Below, one piece after another: positions 1-10,203 of a stretch of DNA of 64,000 nucleotides. The DNA comes from Nyssa sinensis (lineage: Eukaryota; Streptophyta; Magnoliopsida; Cornales; Nyssaceae), in contig VIRR01000474.1 in assembly GCA_008638375.1 (NCBI GenBank), positions 1-64,000 on the forward strand, written 5' to 3'. Made by a program: the position numbers and the translations under genes. Positions within the stretch are counted from its first letter, which is position 1. Every line of letters starts with the position of its first letter. Below the pieces are notes generated by a model. It had not been told where the DNA came from, did not search any database, and saw only the letters and a program-made list of their open reading frames with translations.

Positions 1-1379
1 GTCAGTTTGGAATACAAGGAGGGTGGAGGAGATGGTGAGAAGGACTAGGGAATTGGCTATAAAAGGAGTGAACTTCTGTGAATTGAGGAAGTAGGAGAAG
101 AAAGCATTGAAGCCGAGTTGACTTGCACAGATGAGAGAGAAAGTAGAGACGGGAAGGTATAGGAGCCCGATTGAATACAACATGGATACTGCTGCTACGA
201 ACACGCCGAGGGAGACATAAAGTGCTGCAAGGATTAAAGCTGAGGGTGGTTTTGTAGCATTATAATTGCCTGCAGTAGTGCATTTTCTGGCTGCAGGTGA
301 GATGCAGAGGAAGGGAATGAGGATTGGGAAACCTGCAGGTTGCACAAGGGTTGCCATCCATTTGCTATTTCCACCTTTATCGTAGTACAGTCTTCCCAAG
401 AGTGTAGCAACTGATTGGCCGGAGAGGACAAAGAATGAATAGATGGCCATTTGAAGCCACCACTTCCACTTACATGGTCTAAGCTGAGGTACACTTGATT
501 CATTGTTCACATTTGCATTTTCAGGTGAGTCTGCTTCTTTTGCTTCCTTAACTGTTAAAATAAGATTTCTTTGAAGATCAGTAGTGAATTATATATATAT
601 ATATATAGCAGCATGCTCAGGATGATCTGATTAATTAATTAAGTGCATTCCTAGAGAAGATTTCAGTTAGAGAGTCCTTTATCAACTCCTTTACACAGGT
701 GCCCTCAAATATTACTGCTAATTCATATAGGCATTCCATGAACTTGCAAAGGATTTCTTATTGAGGATTAGAGAACAAGAATACACAGAAGTGTCAACTA
801 GCTTAGCTGGTAAGAATATTTAGATAGTTGTAGAGACCTATGATTGAAGTTCTCCTTTATTATAGTTCAAGAGTTTATGGGTTTTGGGGGAGGACTCATT
901 TTCATCTTTGGACCATATATTGAACTTAGAACTGGGGAATATTATCCAAGCCTCTTCCTAACTCATCCAAGGCCAAAAGCTTATGGCAGCTTAAGTTACT
1001 TTTAATAAGAAGTTATGTATCTGACACTTAATTCCCACTCTCCCCTCCCAGAAAGGGAAATACAATAAATAAATAAATAAAACAAAGAATAGAAAAAAAT
1101 GATGAAAGAAAAGAAAAAGAAGAGAGTATTTTATTAGAAGAGACAAAAAAAACCAATAGATTGAATGACATCCAAGAGCTTTCTTAGGGTAATGTGTGAA
1201 CGCTTTGATAAATCATATTAGCTCTCTCTCTCTCTCTCTCACTGTTAATGAAATGACTGATAGAATCAAGGAAGGAAAAACAAAATTGGACTTTTTTTAT
1301 TGTCCAACTAATCTTAACTGAATTTTGAAAACTGACTTACCAAAGGTTTGTAGTTGCAGCTCTTGAGGGTTCCCCCCAT
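1..1379 (-). pseudogene. PUP-family purine permease copy A, 5' part, frameshifted exon 1
   Basis: PUP proteins are plasma-membrane importers of adenine, cytokinins and related purines, with about ten membrane segments. Here exon 2 (1-551) starts after a TTTTAACAG acceptor and stays open to the window edge. It carries the family's N-terminal GQSVATLLGRLYYDKGGNSKW block, nearly identical to the intact copy at 47314-49438. Exon 1 (1341-1379) ends at a GTAAGT donor. It is 39 nt instead of 37 because one G and one C are inserted after the ATG, so translation from this ATG meets a stop soon after entering exon 2. An internal ATG just before the first membrane segment (about 452) could still give an N-terminally shortened protein. 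The 3' half lies outside the window, so its state is unknown. I infer a pseudogene or a gene with an altered start. Confidence 0.75.
1220..1240. repeat. (CT)n microsatellite
   Basis: A short CT run lies upstream of PUP copy A. The same site upstream of copy C (49265-49306) is about twice as long, so the tract has changed length since duplication. Confidence 0.9.
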
Positions 1380-1417
1380 GTCAAAGATGTAGAAGTAAGT
1401 TCCTGGAAGTTTAAGCT

Positions 1418-1452
<35 letters not shown>
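1418..1452. repeat. (GA)n microsatellite in the PUP A 5' region
   Basis: About 17 GA units lie just upstream of exon 1 of copy A. The paralog at 49473-49485 has only about five units, so the tract expanded in copy A or shrank in copy C. Confidence 0.9.
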
Positions 1453-1455
<3 letters not shown>

Positions 1456-1807
1456 AAGAGAGAGGGAGAGAGAGATTCTTCTTACAAATTGCTTTGTGAA
1501 AGATGGCATCAACCTTTGTCCATGCAGTTTTTAAGCAAGCTGCATCACAATCAGTTGTCAGCATCATCCAACAAGCGGTTTCTTGCTTGATTTTTCCATC
1601 TCTTTGGTCGCCCACGAATTCCACACTCAACTAGAGACACATGTAATTGTGAATATTGTTGAACAAAACATTAAATTTGACGTTGAATGTGATCGTAAAG
1701 TTGTCAGTTTATGGAGATCCTCTTGCCCTTAGCTGATGGCCTTGTTGAAATTGTTAGACCCCACAAGATCCTTCTAATAGCATTTTAATCATCATATGAG
1801 ACAAATT

Positions 1808-2008
1808 TTATTAACTCTTCTATTTTACTATTTTTTTTCTTTACTTTTTTCATTGACACAATACATACAAATAGGATAAATAAGAAAACTTTGCAATCCT
1901 ATTTTTGGTTATACATATATCTTGGCAAAGAGCATGCCATATTGTCTGAGCTGATTTTGTCTATAGCTACATCTTTCCTAAGTTGATTTCTAACAGCTCA
2001 TGCCAACA
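1808..2008 (-). repeat. 3' LTR of Copia A
   Basis: It matches 9042-9233 over its length and ends GCCAACA like its partner. The outer end begins TT rather than TG, with a one-base insertion, so it is diverged. A purine-rich tract (CTTGAGAAGGAG on the minus strand, 2009-2020) adjoins it and would be the plus-strand primer site. Confidence 0.88.
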
Positions 2009-2159
2009 CTCCTTCTCAAGTTGATGCATACAAGTCTCTGATGCGCAACTTGTTAAGTGAGTTGTGAAACTTTTTGCTTGATACTGCCTTTGTGAGTATG
2101 TCTGTTAGTTGGTCTTCGGACTTCACGTACAAATGAAAATCGAATTATTTTTGCTTCTA

Positions 2160-2554
2160 GCTTTTCCTTGATAAAATGTCGATCCACTTCCACATGTTTT
2201 GTACAGTCATGTTGAACTGGGTCATAAGATATTCAATAGCAGCTTTGTTGTCACAAAAGAGATTCATTTCTGAAGTAGAGGTGAAGTCTAGTTCAGTACG
2301 TAGTCTCTTGATCCAGAGTAGTTCACGATGCCCTTTTGCCATTCCACGAAATTCTGATTCGGCACTGGAAAGTGCTACCACCTTTTGCTTCTTGCTTCTC
2401 CATGTAACAAGATTTCCACCAACAAACATAAAGTAATCTGAAGTAGATCTTTTTGTCTGAGATATTTCCAACCCAGTCTGCATCTGTATAGTTATTAACT
2501 CTTAAATAACTATTCTTTGAAAACATAAGTCCCTTCCCAGGTGAGGACTTCAAG
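2160..2554 (-). pseudogene. Copia A RNase H domain, broken
   Basis: The frames contain the Copia RNase H landmarks TDADWVG, RSTSDY and the block SKKQKVVALSSAESEF. A frameshift or stop lies between the TDADWVG part and the rest. The domain is separated from its reverse transcriptase by the CACTA element, which cut the reading frame just before the conserved stretch after LRY. It would degrade the RNA of the RNA/DNA hybrid during reverse transcription in the cytoplasm. Not functional as it stands. Confidence 0.85.
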
Positions 2555-2937
2555 TATCACTACAAGAAATGAGGTTTTTTCCGACACATCATAGCGTCGG
2601 AAATACACATTACCGACCAATACCAAACGTCGAACAACACGGTCGGTAATAAACTAGTCACAAAATATTATTTCTGACGCAAATATTGCAGCGGCGAAAA
2701 TACTCAACTAATACCGCCCATATTCAACGTCGGGATAAAATATTATTTTCGACCACCACAGGCGTTGGAAATAATCAAATAATGCCGACCATAGTCAGCG
2801 TCGGAAATATTCAACTAATACCGACCATATTCAGAGTCGGAATAAAATATTATTTCCGACCACCAAAGGCGTCGAAAATAGTAAACTATTACAGACTCAT
2901 TTCAGCGTAATTAATGAAAGAAGTTCAAACTTATTAC

Positions 2938-3089
2938 CCATTCCACCAAAACCAGCAGATCCTCTCCAAATGTTGCCTTACTACTACTTCTGCCACTCAC
3001 TATTTCAAGTATAAGCACCCCAAAACTATATACATCTGCCTTTTTTTGTAAGCTTCCCTAACAAAGCATACTCTGGAGCTAGATATCCC
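2938..3089 (-). pseudogene. Captured receptor-like kinase exon inside the CACTA element
   Basis: On the minus strand a TTTCTGCAG acceptor is followed by codons for GYLAPEYALLGKLTKK, then ADVYSFGVLILEIVSGR, and a GTAATA donor. This is the activation-segment to subdomain IX region (APE motif, DxYSFG) of plant receptor-like kinases. It resembles the cytosolic or LRR VIII/CRK-type kinases, whose exon boundaries fall in similar places. One extra A in the seven-A run after the LTKK codons shifts the frame, so it is not a usable exon. The rest of the kinase is not visible. It is best read as a host gene piece picked up by the transposon. Confidence 0.85.
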
Positions 3090-3093
3090 CTGC

Positions 3094-4490
3094 AGAAACA
3101 TAAAATAAGAATAGTGAGACAGAGAGAGGAAGCAACAAAGAGAAAAAAAAAGGGGACAAACAGAAAAAGTAGGGAAGATAAAACAGCTTGCCACAGCATT
3201 ATATCCTGCTGCTGTGTTTACACTTGATATAGAACCAACTATTAATTCTCTGAAAAGTAGAACTTTCACAAGTCATAGGGAAAGTTATGCTAAGTTCAAA
3301 ATTTCCCTAATATCTTATTGCTAGTAAAAATAGAATTAGGCAATTTGCAAATAACTTTAAAAGAAAGCCAAAATGTATAACTAAAATGTATCTCCATGTG
3401 TCAACCTTCAGTCATCCCATATAACAAGCAATCACAATAAAAGCTTCAAGGAGTGAGTACAACTTCTTTCAAATAATAAAGTCAGCAATGCATGAAGACA
3501 CCAGATGAAACATCTGTCAATATAAGCCCATTTGACGTTTTATAGAAATGGAAGCTAACTAATACTCCACATAAGATGAAACTATGCACCTGCTCACTTT
3601 CTTTTATTTATTTTTTTAAAAAAAAATATCTATCTAAAATGAGCTTACTTTTTTCTGCTCTTTATCTGATTGTGCTAACCATTCAAAATTCAGTGATTTT
3701 TTTATTATTTAATCCCCACTGAACTGCAACAACTAAACATTTCCCTTCTAAATCGCCAAAAGAAAAGAAAGAAAGTTTTCTCGCCAAATTGTTTCTTCTC
3801 CTGAAAAATTAGAATTCTGCCAATTTGTTGCCCATAACCATGAAGTCTACCTGCTGCAGTACACGTATAATGGAGCAAAAGTGAAAGTTGGACAACAAAA
3901 GAACGTACAGATTTTGATTTCAACGAAGAAACATTGCCAATGCTGCTCACTTCCCTACTGAAGCCCCAATCCTTGGATAATTCCCAGCTGTAAATACAAG
4001 GGATTCAAAATTAAAACTATATTAGACAATACAACTGGGAAGGAATCAAGCTCAAGCAAAACAAACAAAAATGTGGAAGAAAAAATTAAACAAAAAATTC
4101 AGAAACTCTCACAATATATTAATAGAAAAAACCATTAAGCAAAATAAAATCAACAAAATTGAAATTAAAAGCTACATAAAGCCATAAAGGTAGATCTAAA
4201 TGGGGTAAAAGTGGACAGTGAATTTGAGGACGGTTACCGAAAATGGATTAACTTCTTCTTCCTCAAAAGAGACAGTCAACAAATTTGTAAGAAAAACTTT
4301 CCGTCGAGAGTGGCTAGACCGAGAGAAATCAGTCGCCAAAGAGAGAGAGATGAGAGAGGAACGCGAACGAAGAGATAGAGATAAGAGAGTTCAGATCGTG
4401 AGAGGTACGCGAAGCGATAGAGATGAGATTCAGAGAGGCGCGCGAAAAAAAGAGAGGTCAGAGAGAGATGCGCGGGACAGGGAGGGAGGG
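3094..4490. other. CACTA interior without recognisable gene
   Basis: This stretch is AT-rich and then GA-rich (4340-4490, runs of GAGA and GCGCG). The open frames over the GA-rich part are arginine/glutamate-rich low-complexity translations and not a gene. A minus-strand piece around 3705-3960 after an ACAG site might be another captured exon, but I cannot match it to any family. Confidence 0.5.
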
Positions 4491-5038
4491 AGTGAAATAT
4501 TTTGGTATTTCCGACCCATCCAAACATCGGAAAAAATAGCTTTATATTTTCGACGTTTAACAACGTCGGAATAAATAGTTATTTCCGACTTTACTGATTG
4601 TCGTCGGTAACGTGAATTCCAAAGCTTATAAAACGACATTATATTTAAATATTTTTTTCTATTTTCGACACATACCGACGTCGGAAAAGGTATTTAATAT
4701 TTTCGACGCATAATAGCGTCGGAAAAACTAACCATTTCCGACCGTACTATTTGCTGTCGGCAATTTTTCTCTATTTCCGACTCATATCAACGTCGGAAAA
4801 GGTCTTTAATATTTTCGACGCTATTACGCATCGAAAAAACTCACCAGTTCCGACAGACCTATTTTTCGTCAGTAATTATTCACTTTTACCGACTAAATTT
4901 ACTATCGGTAAAAAATTGAGTCGCTAATATTAATTAAACCCGACGTTAACTTGTTTTCGTCGTAAATAATCATTGGACCGACTACTTTTTTTCCGACGAC
5001 GGAATGTGCATCGAAAAAAGGTGGATATTCTTGTAGTG

Positions 5039-5847
5039 TATCTTAATATCTGGGTTACAACATCCATGTGATCCTCACTAGGGTTATGCATGAATTGGCT
5101 AAATACGCTTAAAGTGTATGCAATGTATAGACAAGTATGTGATAGGTATATAAGTTTGTCAACTAACCTTTGGTACCTCCCTTTATCCGTTGGTGCTTGA
5201 TCTGAGTATTCTCCAAGTCTGTGGTTTTGAACAATTAGAGTATCCACTGGTTTGCACTCCAACATTCCTACCTCAGTTAATACATCTAACACATACTTCC
5301 TTTGGGAAAGAAATATTCCTTGTCTGGACCTGGCAACTTCAATTCCTAGAAAGTACTTGAGACCTTTCAAGTTCTTCATCTCAAATTTGATGGCCAATTC
5401 CTTTTGTAATCTAGATATTTCTTCTTCTTCATCTCTTGTGATAATCATGCCATCCACATAGAGTATCAATACAATTATCTTGCCTAATTTTTGCTTCAAA
5501 AACAATGTATGGTTTGAGTTGCTTTGCTTGAATCTATATTTCCTCATTGCCAGACTAAACCGCCCAAACCACACTTGAGGTTATTGCTTCAATCCATATA
5601 GTGCTCGTTGTAGTTTACACACGACCTTGGTTTTAGTGGATGCTGTGTAGTCCGGAGGAAGGTCCATGTACACTTCTTCTTCAAGGTCGCTGTGTAGAAA
5701 GGCATTTTTTACATCAAATTGATGTAATGTCCAGTGAAGGTTACCTGTAAGAGATAACAATATCCTTACAGTGCTCAGTTTTGCAACTAGTGAAAAGGTT
5801 TCTTGGTAGTCTACCCTGTATGTTTGTGTATAGCCTTTTGCCACCAA
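5039..5847 (-). pseudogene. Copia A reverse transcriptase, broken
   Basis: The first frame (5581-5847) has the Copia RT N-terminal motifs, including VAKGYTQ, DVKNAFLH and LYGLKQ. A second frame (5039-5574) holds the catalytic-loop region, the LKYFLGIEVA motif and the thumb region. The catalytic motif reads YVDG instead of YVDD, so a metal-binding aspartate is lost. A frame break lies at about 5577. The right end runs into the CACTA terminus at 5038. Confidence 0.9.
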
Positions 5848-6010
5848 TCTTGCTTTGTACTTTTCGATTGATCCATCTGCCTTGTGTTTGATGGAAAATA
5901 CCCATTTGCATCTTACTGCTTTCTTCCCTTCAGGTAATGGAACTATGGTCCTTGTGTCATTCTTTAGTAGTGCCTCTATTTATTCCTTTATTGCCTGAGT
6001 CCATTTTAGA

Positions 6011-6451
6011 TCAGACAAGGCTTCTTGAACTTGACTTGAGTCCAGCTAGAACTTGACTTGAGCAAAGTACATGCACCAATGCTCTAAGGGGTTCGAATAA
6101 TCTCCTGGTAGACACGTAGTTGGCGATTGGATATTTTGATCTTCGCTCTTCCATATCAGGAGAATATCTATTCTGTGGCTTGCCACGATTTTCCTTGAAA
6201 GGCAATGTATATCCAACAGGAGTATTCAAGTTACTTATATTTGGAGGTGTGTCAAGAGTGCTTACCTCAGGGATATTCTCAAGAGATGGGTCTGTAGGTA
6301 TTGAGGAAGGGGGGTAACTTGGTTCAGTTTTCGAAGGCGTATCATTTCTTGAAGGTGTATTATGTTCTGTAGGCCCATCCAACTCTATGGACTCAATTGG
6401 ATCTGGCCCTGTGGGCTCAACGGACCCTGCGCTTGGTGCTTCATCCACCAC
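6011..6451 (-). pseudogene. Copia A integrase-RT linker
   Basis: This proline/serine/threonine-rich frame lies between integrase and reverse transcriptase, where Copia polyproteins carry a poorly conserved linker. It contains a typical basic stretch after the PVGYTLPF segment. It is assigned by position and composition. Confidence 0.6.
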
Positions 6452-6719
6452 TGTTTCACTATTTGGCTAGTTAAAGTGCAACCAATTCTCTAATTCTGCT
6501 CTTCATCTCGTGTTTCCCCCTGAAGAGAAGAAGTAGGGGCTGGGAAAAAGGTGTCGGACTCTAGAAAGGTGACATCCATAGTCATATAGGTGCAGCGTGT
6601 AGAGGGATCATAGCCCCGATAACCCTTCTGGTGCACGGCATAGCCCAAGAAGAGGCAGTAGAGAGCACAAGAGTCTAGTTTGGTTCGCTAATTTCGATGA
6701 AGATGCATATAAGCCACAC

Positions 6720-7410
6720 ACCCAAATACTCGGGCAAGGAGCATTAGGGCTATGGGTAGGGAGACATGGGATGCCAAAACCTAGAGTGGAGTCTTAAAAT
6801 TTAAGACTTTGGAGGGTAGTTTGTTAAGTAAATGTACAGCGGTGGACACCGCATCAAACCAGTATCGTGTCGGCACATGAGTTCTATGTAGTAAAGCTCG
6901 TGCAGTTTCGAGAATATGACGGTTCTTCCACTCAGCTATGCCATTTTGCTGAGGGGTCTGAGGACACAATGTCTCATGAATAAGTCTATGGTGTTTGAAA
7001 TAGATGTGGAAGCGCTGATTAACATATTCGCTGCTATTATCAAAGTGAAAAACTTATAGCTTGGCTGAAAACTGAGTTTGGATCATCTCATAGAATGATT
7101 GAAATACATGTAACACTTCATTTTCATGTTTCATCAAGTATAGCCAGGTCATACGGGTACATTTGTCAACACAACTGATGAACCAATGGACATCAGAACC
7201 AATAGGGATAGGAGAGGGACCCCGCACATCAGAGTGAACTAAAGCAAAGGGAATAATGCTTTTATTCATACTTAGGGGATAGGAAATACGGTGACTCTTG
7301 GCTAAAATGCAAGTATTACATTTAAGGTCAGACAACACCATATTAGAAAAAAGATCAGGTAGTAAATGTTTTAGATAACCAAAATTTGGATGCCCCAAAC
7401 GTCGATGCCA
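6720..7410 (-). pseudogene. Copia A integrase, broken
   Basis: The frame at 7054-7398 has the pre-integrase end (MGHPNFGYLKHL), the C-X2-C zinc cysteines in CNTCILAKSH, and the first catalytic aspartate in VHSDVRGPSP. The frame at 6781-6969 has PQQNGIAEWKNRHI, where the third catalytic glutamate sits, followed by the conserved core C-terminus. The frames between are broken. Integrase would insert the cDNA into the nucleus-held genome, but this copy is dead. Confidence 0.88.
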
Positions 7411-7536
7411 TAGCCAGATTTGTCGTTCCCTCCCATCACTTTATATGTGACGAGCATAACCCACGCTGACATTTTTCATATAGTATAGGCCCCCCCTTTT
7501 AGAACCACGCCCAATGATCTCCTTGGTAAGAATATC

Positions 7537-7986
7537 CTATAGAAGACAAAATGTAGGATAAATTAGGACAACTACACAATTTAATTCTATAGTAACTTGA
7601 CTAACAGATAGTAATTTATACGAGAGCGATGGGACAAGTAACGTATTCAAAAATTGGAGGGAAGGAGACAGATATACAGATCCGGCCCCTATAACTGAAG
7701 AGATAGCCCCATTAGCATTTGCAACACTGGTGTGTCGCGGTGGAGATGTCGTAGTAAAATTGGTAGTTGCAAAAGTCATGTGGTTTGTGGCTTTGGAGTG
7801 AAGGAGCCAGGCACTACGATCAACATCGCAAGAAAAGGTAATTAAACCAGAACTAAAGTTACCTATATTGGATATGGGTTCCGTAGCCTGGGAAGACACA
7901 GCCTGGGGAATCAAAGAAAGGTGGGGTTTGGTTGACACTATAGTCACCTTGTCCTTGTTCGCATCCACACCAACCAAGTCCTTCAT
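7537..7986 (-). pseudogene. Copia A protease region, catalytic motif lost
   Basis: The expected Copia aspartic protease motif, WxxDSGAT(D/N)HM, appears as WLLHSKATNHM. The catalytic aspartate is replaced by histidine and the glycine by lysine. The C-terminal part (LLSVSQ) is recognisable. It lies directly after the gag zinc-knuckle region. Confidence 0.85.
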
Positions 7987-7999
7987 TTTCTTTGCCTAT

Positions 8000-8960
8000 A
8001 GCTTATACCACCAATCAGGATAACCAATTTTTTTAAAACAAGTCTCATTCGTGTGGCACTAGTTGCCACAATGGGAGCATTTTGTTCCCTTAGGAACATT
8101 TCGTGGTTTAGAAGCTGCAGTGGGTTTCCCAGGATACCGATTGGAGATCAAGACAGAGGGTGAGATGACTGAACTCAGTTTCAGCCCCTTGGTGGCCAGA
8201 ACTACGCCAGAGGTACTGTTGGAGTCACCATCGCTCATGACTGCCTGTCGAAGAGCCACCCTGCTGACATGGGCATATGCTTGTTCGATGGAAGGAAAAT
8301 GACGAATCTGAAGCACATCGTTGAGGATGTTGTCAAGGCGATCATCAAAACTATTGAGGAAGGTGTAAATGTGATCCTCTTGGAGTAGGTTGTTGTAGTG
8401 GTGGATGTCAGTGGCGCATTCCATCATATTCGGACAGCGAAAATCAATTTCTTGCCAAAGGCCTTGTAGTTCTGTGTAGAACTTCTCAAGGGAGCCGCCG
8501 GCGAGCCACACGTTGCTGGAGTTCGTAGACTTGAGGCGTATTGCTGCCATCAAAATAAGTTGTAGCAATGGCATCCCAGACCGATTTTGCAGTGGGAAAT
8601 TGGATGAAATTGCCAATGAGGGCTGAATCCATATAGTTTATCAACCATCCTTTGACAATGGCATTATCGATATGCCATTTTCGAAAGGATGGATCTGTCT
8701 GCGGCGATGGTGGACAGTTCCTATTGATATAGCCCAGTTTATCTTTGCTAGAGATGTACATCTCGACAACCTGGGACCAAAGAGCGTAGTTGGAACCATC
8801 CAACTTGATGTTGATTGGAGCGGTCAAGTTTTTGGTGGTTGAAGTCGAGACCTGGACTTTGGATAAAGCTTCGGTCATTTGATTGGTAAGGGTGGTGAGG
8901 ATGGAGTTGGTATGTGGTGGAGGATCGCCGGAGTTGGTGATAACGCCGGTGTCGGCCATA
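8000..8960 (-). pseudogene. Copia A gag, frameshifted
   Basis: Translation would start at MADTG (8960). The frame shows the Copia gag-type N-terminus (KLDGSNYALWSQ) and the YMDS...SVWDAI block, then shifts frame around 8500-8530. The second frame carries the C-terminal half and the first part of a CCHC zinc knuckle (CSHCGN), followed by a stop inside the knuckle. Gag would form the cytoplasmic virus-like particle. It adjoins the 5' LTR at 9042. Confidence 0.85.
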
Positions 8961-9022
8961 GTTGGAAAGCACAAATCAAACAAAGAAGACTTTTCTGGTG
9001 GAGGGAGCCAATTAAGCATATG

Positions 9023-9041
9023 ATTCCTTGCTCTAATACCA
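9023..9041 (-). promoter_or_regulatory. Copia A primer-binding site
   Basis: Directly next to the 5' LTR the minus strand reads TGGTATTAGAGC. This is one base off the standard TGGTATCAGAGC site that pairs with initiator methionine tRNA in Copia elements. Confidence 0.85.
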
Positions 9042-9233
9042 TGTCAACTCTTCTATTTTGGTATTTTTCTCCCTTACTTTTTTCATTGAGAGAATACACA
9101 TAAATAGGAAAACTTGCAATCCTATTTTTGGTTATACAGATATCTTGGCAAAGATCATGCCATATTGTCTGGGCTAATTCTATGTCTACAACTATATCTT
9201 TCCTAAGTTGGTTTCTAACAGCTCACGCCAACA
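9042..9233 (-). repeat. 5' LTR of Copia A
   Basis: It begins CA-inverse/TG (TGTCAACTC on the plus strand) and ends GCCAACA. It matches 1808-2008 with scattered substitutions and small indels, so the insertion is not recent. Confidence 0.9.
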
Positions 9234-9238
9234 AAATT

Positions 9239-9983
9239 GATCCAATTTGATCTTGATTTACCATCAATTAAAGTGAGATAAATGCCTCAATCAGGTCATA
9301 TTAGGGGACAAAACCTTTTATATATTTTCAAACTTCATTTTTTATCCAAAGGGTTGTTTGTTTCCTAAGAAAATATTTGCAAGCATTTGTTTTCATGGCT
9401 GGCTTGACAACAAACCATCATGGTAGTAGTTCAGGTGTTCACCATTTACAGTGTGTTCCATGTGGCATTAAAATTAGAACTTTTTTCTTTTGAATTGTCA
9501 AAAAGTAAAGGAAAATTAGACAACAGGGGAAGAACTTAGCATAGAAGAGCCATTTGTTCTTTTCCCCTATCTTTTCCTTTTCTTTTTGACTTAAATCCCC
9601 TCAAAGTCAAATTTAAAAGAAATGATTCTCAAGAAGCAAATGCAGGACATTCATTCATTAATTAACTTTATTAGCCACACAAATCAAATGGAATTTTATT
9701 TCAATAGGAGATAAAAATATTTTTTTTAAAAAAAAATCATTTTCCTTTTTCTTTTCTCTTATCAAATCCACAAGCCAAATGGAGCTTTAATATTCATTAC
9801 TTAAGAAAATGAGCCCTGAAACTAGACAGAATTAAGCAACCAAGTTTGAGACTTCATCATCATGCAAACTTACATAGGTGTCTTGGGTAAATGATAGCAT
9901 TACAGAAGCATCACCCCTGTTGCAAAGTGAATATATGAAAATTACAGATATTGTGATGACACTTGTTTTAAAGTTTGCTCTAA
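9239..9983. other. Duplicated upstream DNA of PUP A, no gene
   Basis: This DNA matches 49905-50507 upstream of PUP C almost base for base and continues at 61014-61161 beyond the Athila element. It is AT-rich, with no open frame of note. Its value is as an unoccupied reference copy for the Athila insertion (GCAAC site near 9837). Confidence 0.8.
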
Positions 9984-10203
9984 GGTCATGTTAGGTACAG
10001 TAAAATTGGTATTTCAAGAATGCTCATTCTCTTTTTTTCATTTTTATTATTGTTTGGTATGATTAAAAATATTTATTTCATGGAATAAATATTTTATTAA
10101 AATTCATTCCAAATATTTCTTTGACTCAAGTGAGTAATCTCTATTCTATTCCCTATTTTATTTTATAAAATTATCATTCTATTCATGCGTACTAAACATG
10201 ATC
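9984..10203. mobile_element. Tourist-like MITE, 220 bp
   Basis: The ends GGTCATGTTAGGTAC and GTACTAAACATGATC are inverted repeats with a few mismatches. They are flanked by TAA on both sides (9981-9983 and 10204-10206), the target duplication of PIF/Harbinger Tourist MITEs. The interior is AT-rich and non-coding. The same MITE lies at 61162-62126, enlarged by a foldback insertion. Confidence 0.8.

Larger units (their letters stand above)
2558..5038. mobile_element. Non-autonomous CACTA (En/Spm-like) DNA transposon
   Basis: The element starts CACTACAAGAAAT and ends ATTCTTGTAGTG, the terminal inverted repeats of plant CACTA elements, and is flanked by the 3-bp target duplication TAT (2555-2557 and 5039-5041). 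Both ends carry arrays of short subterminal repeats of the form TTCCGAC...GTCGG (about 2578-2890 and 4500-5020), the usual transposase-binding arrangement of this superfamily. No transposase is present. The 1.6-kb middle contains a fragment of a receptor-like kinase exon on the minus strand and GA-rich filler. It interrupts the reverse transcriptase/RNase H region of Copia A, so it is younger than that element. Confidence 0.93.
1808..9233 (-). mobile_element. Copia LTR retrotransposon A, minus strand, with nested CACTA
   Basis: This is a whole Copia element with two LTRs (1808-2008 and 9042-9233) and a 5-bp target duplication AAATT (1803-1807 and 9234-9238). Going leftward it has a primer-binding site, gag, protease, integrase, reverse transcriptase and RNase H, which is the Copia order. 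The coding region is broken by many stops and frameshifts, so it cannot move on its own. It sits in the DNA upstream of PUP copy A. The matching DNA upstream of copy C (about 49900) lacks it, so it inserted after the two copies separated. Without the nested 2.5-kb CACTA element it would be about 4.9 kb. Confidence 0.93.

Noticed and set aside
234..503. 89-residue minus-strand frame MNQVYLSLDHVSG...
   Set aside because: It is the +1 shadow of PUP exon 2 and recurs in all PUP copies (24729-24998, 48132-48416). The real PUP frame is the one with GQSVATLLGRLYYDKGG.
2938..3089. A working kinase gene on the minus strand
   Set aside because: Only one exon-like piece, with a frame error, and bounded by CACTA termini. 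No neighbouring exons.
4218..4574. 118-residue arginine/glutamate-rich frame inside the CACTA element
   Set aside because: Translation of GAGA-type low-complexity DNA, with subterminal repeats at its end. No domain.
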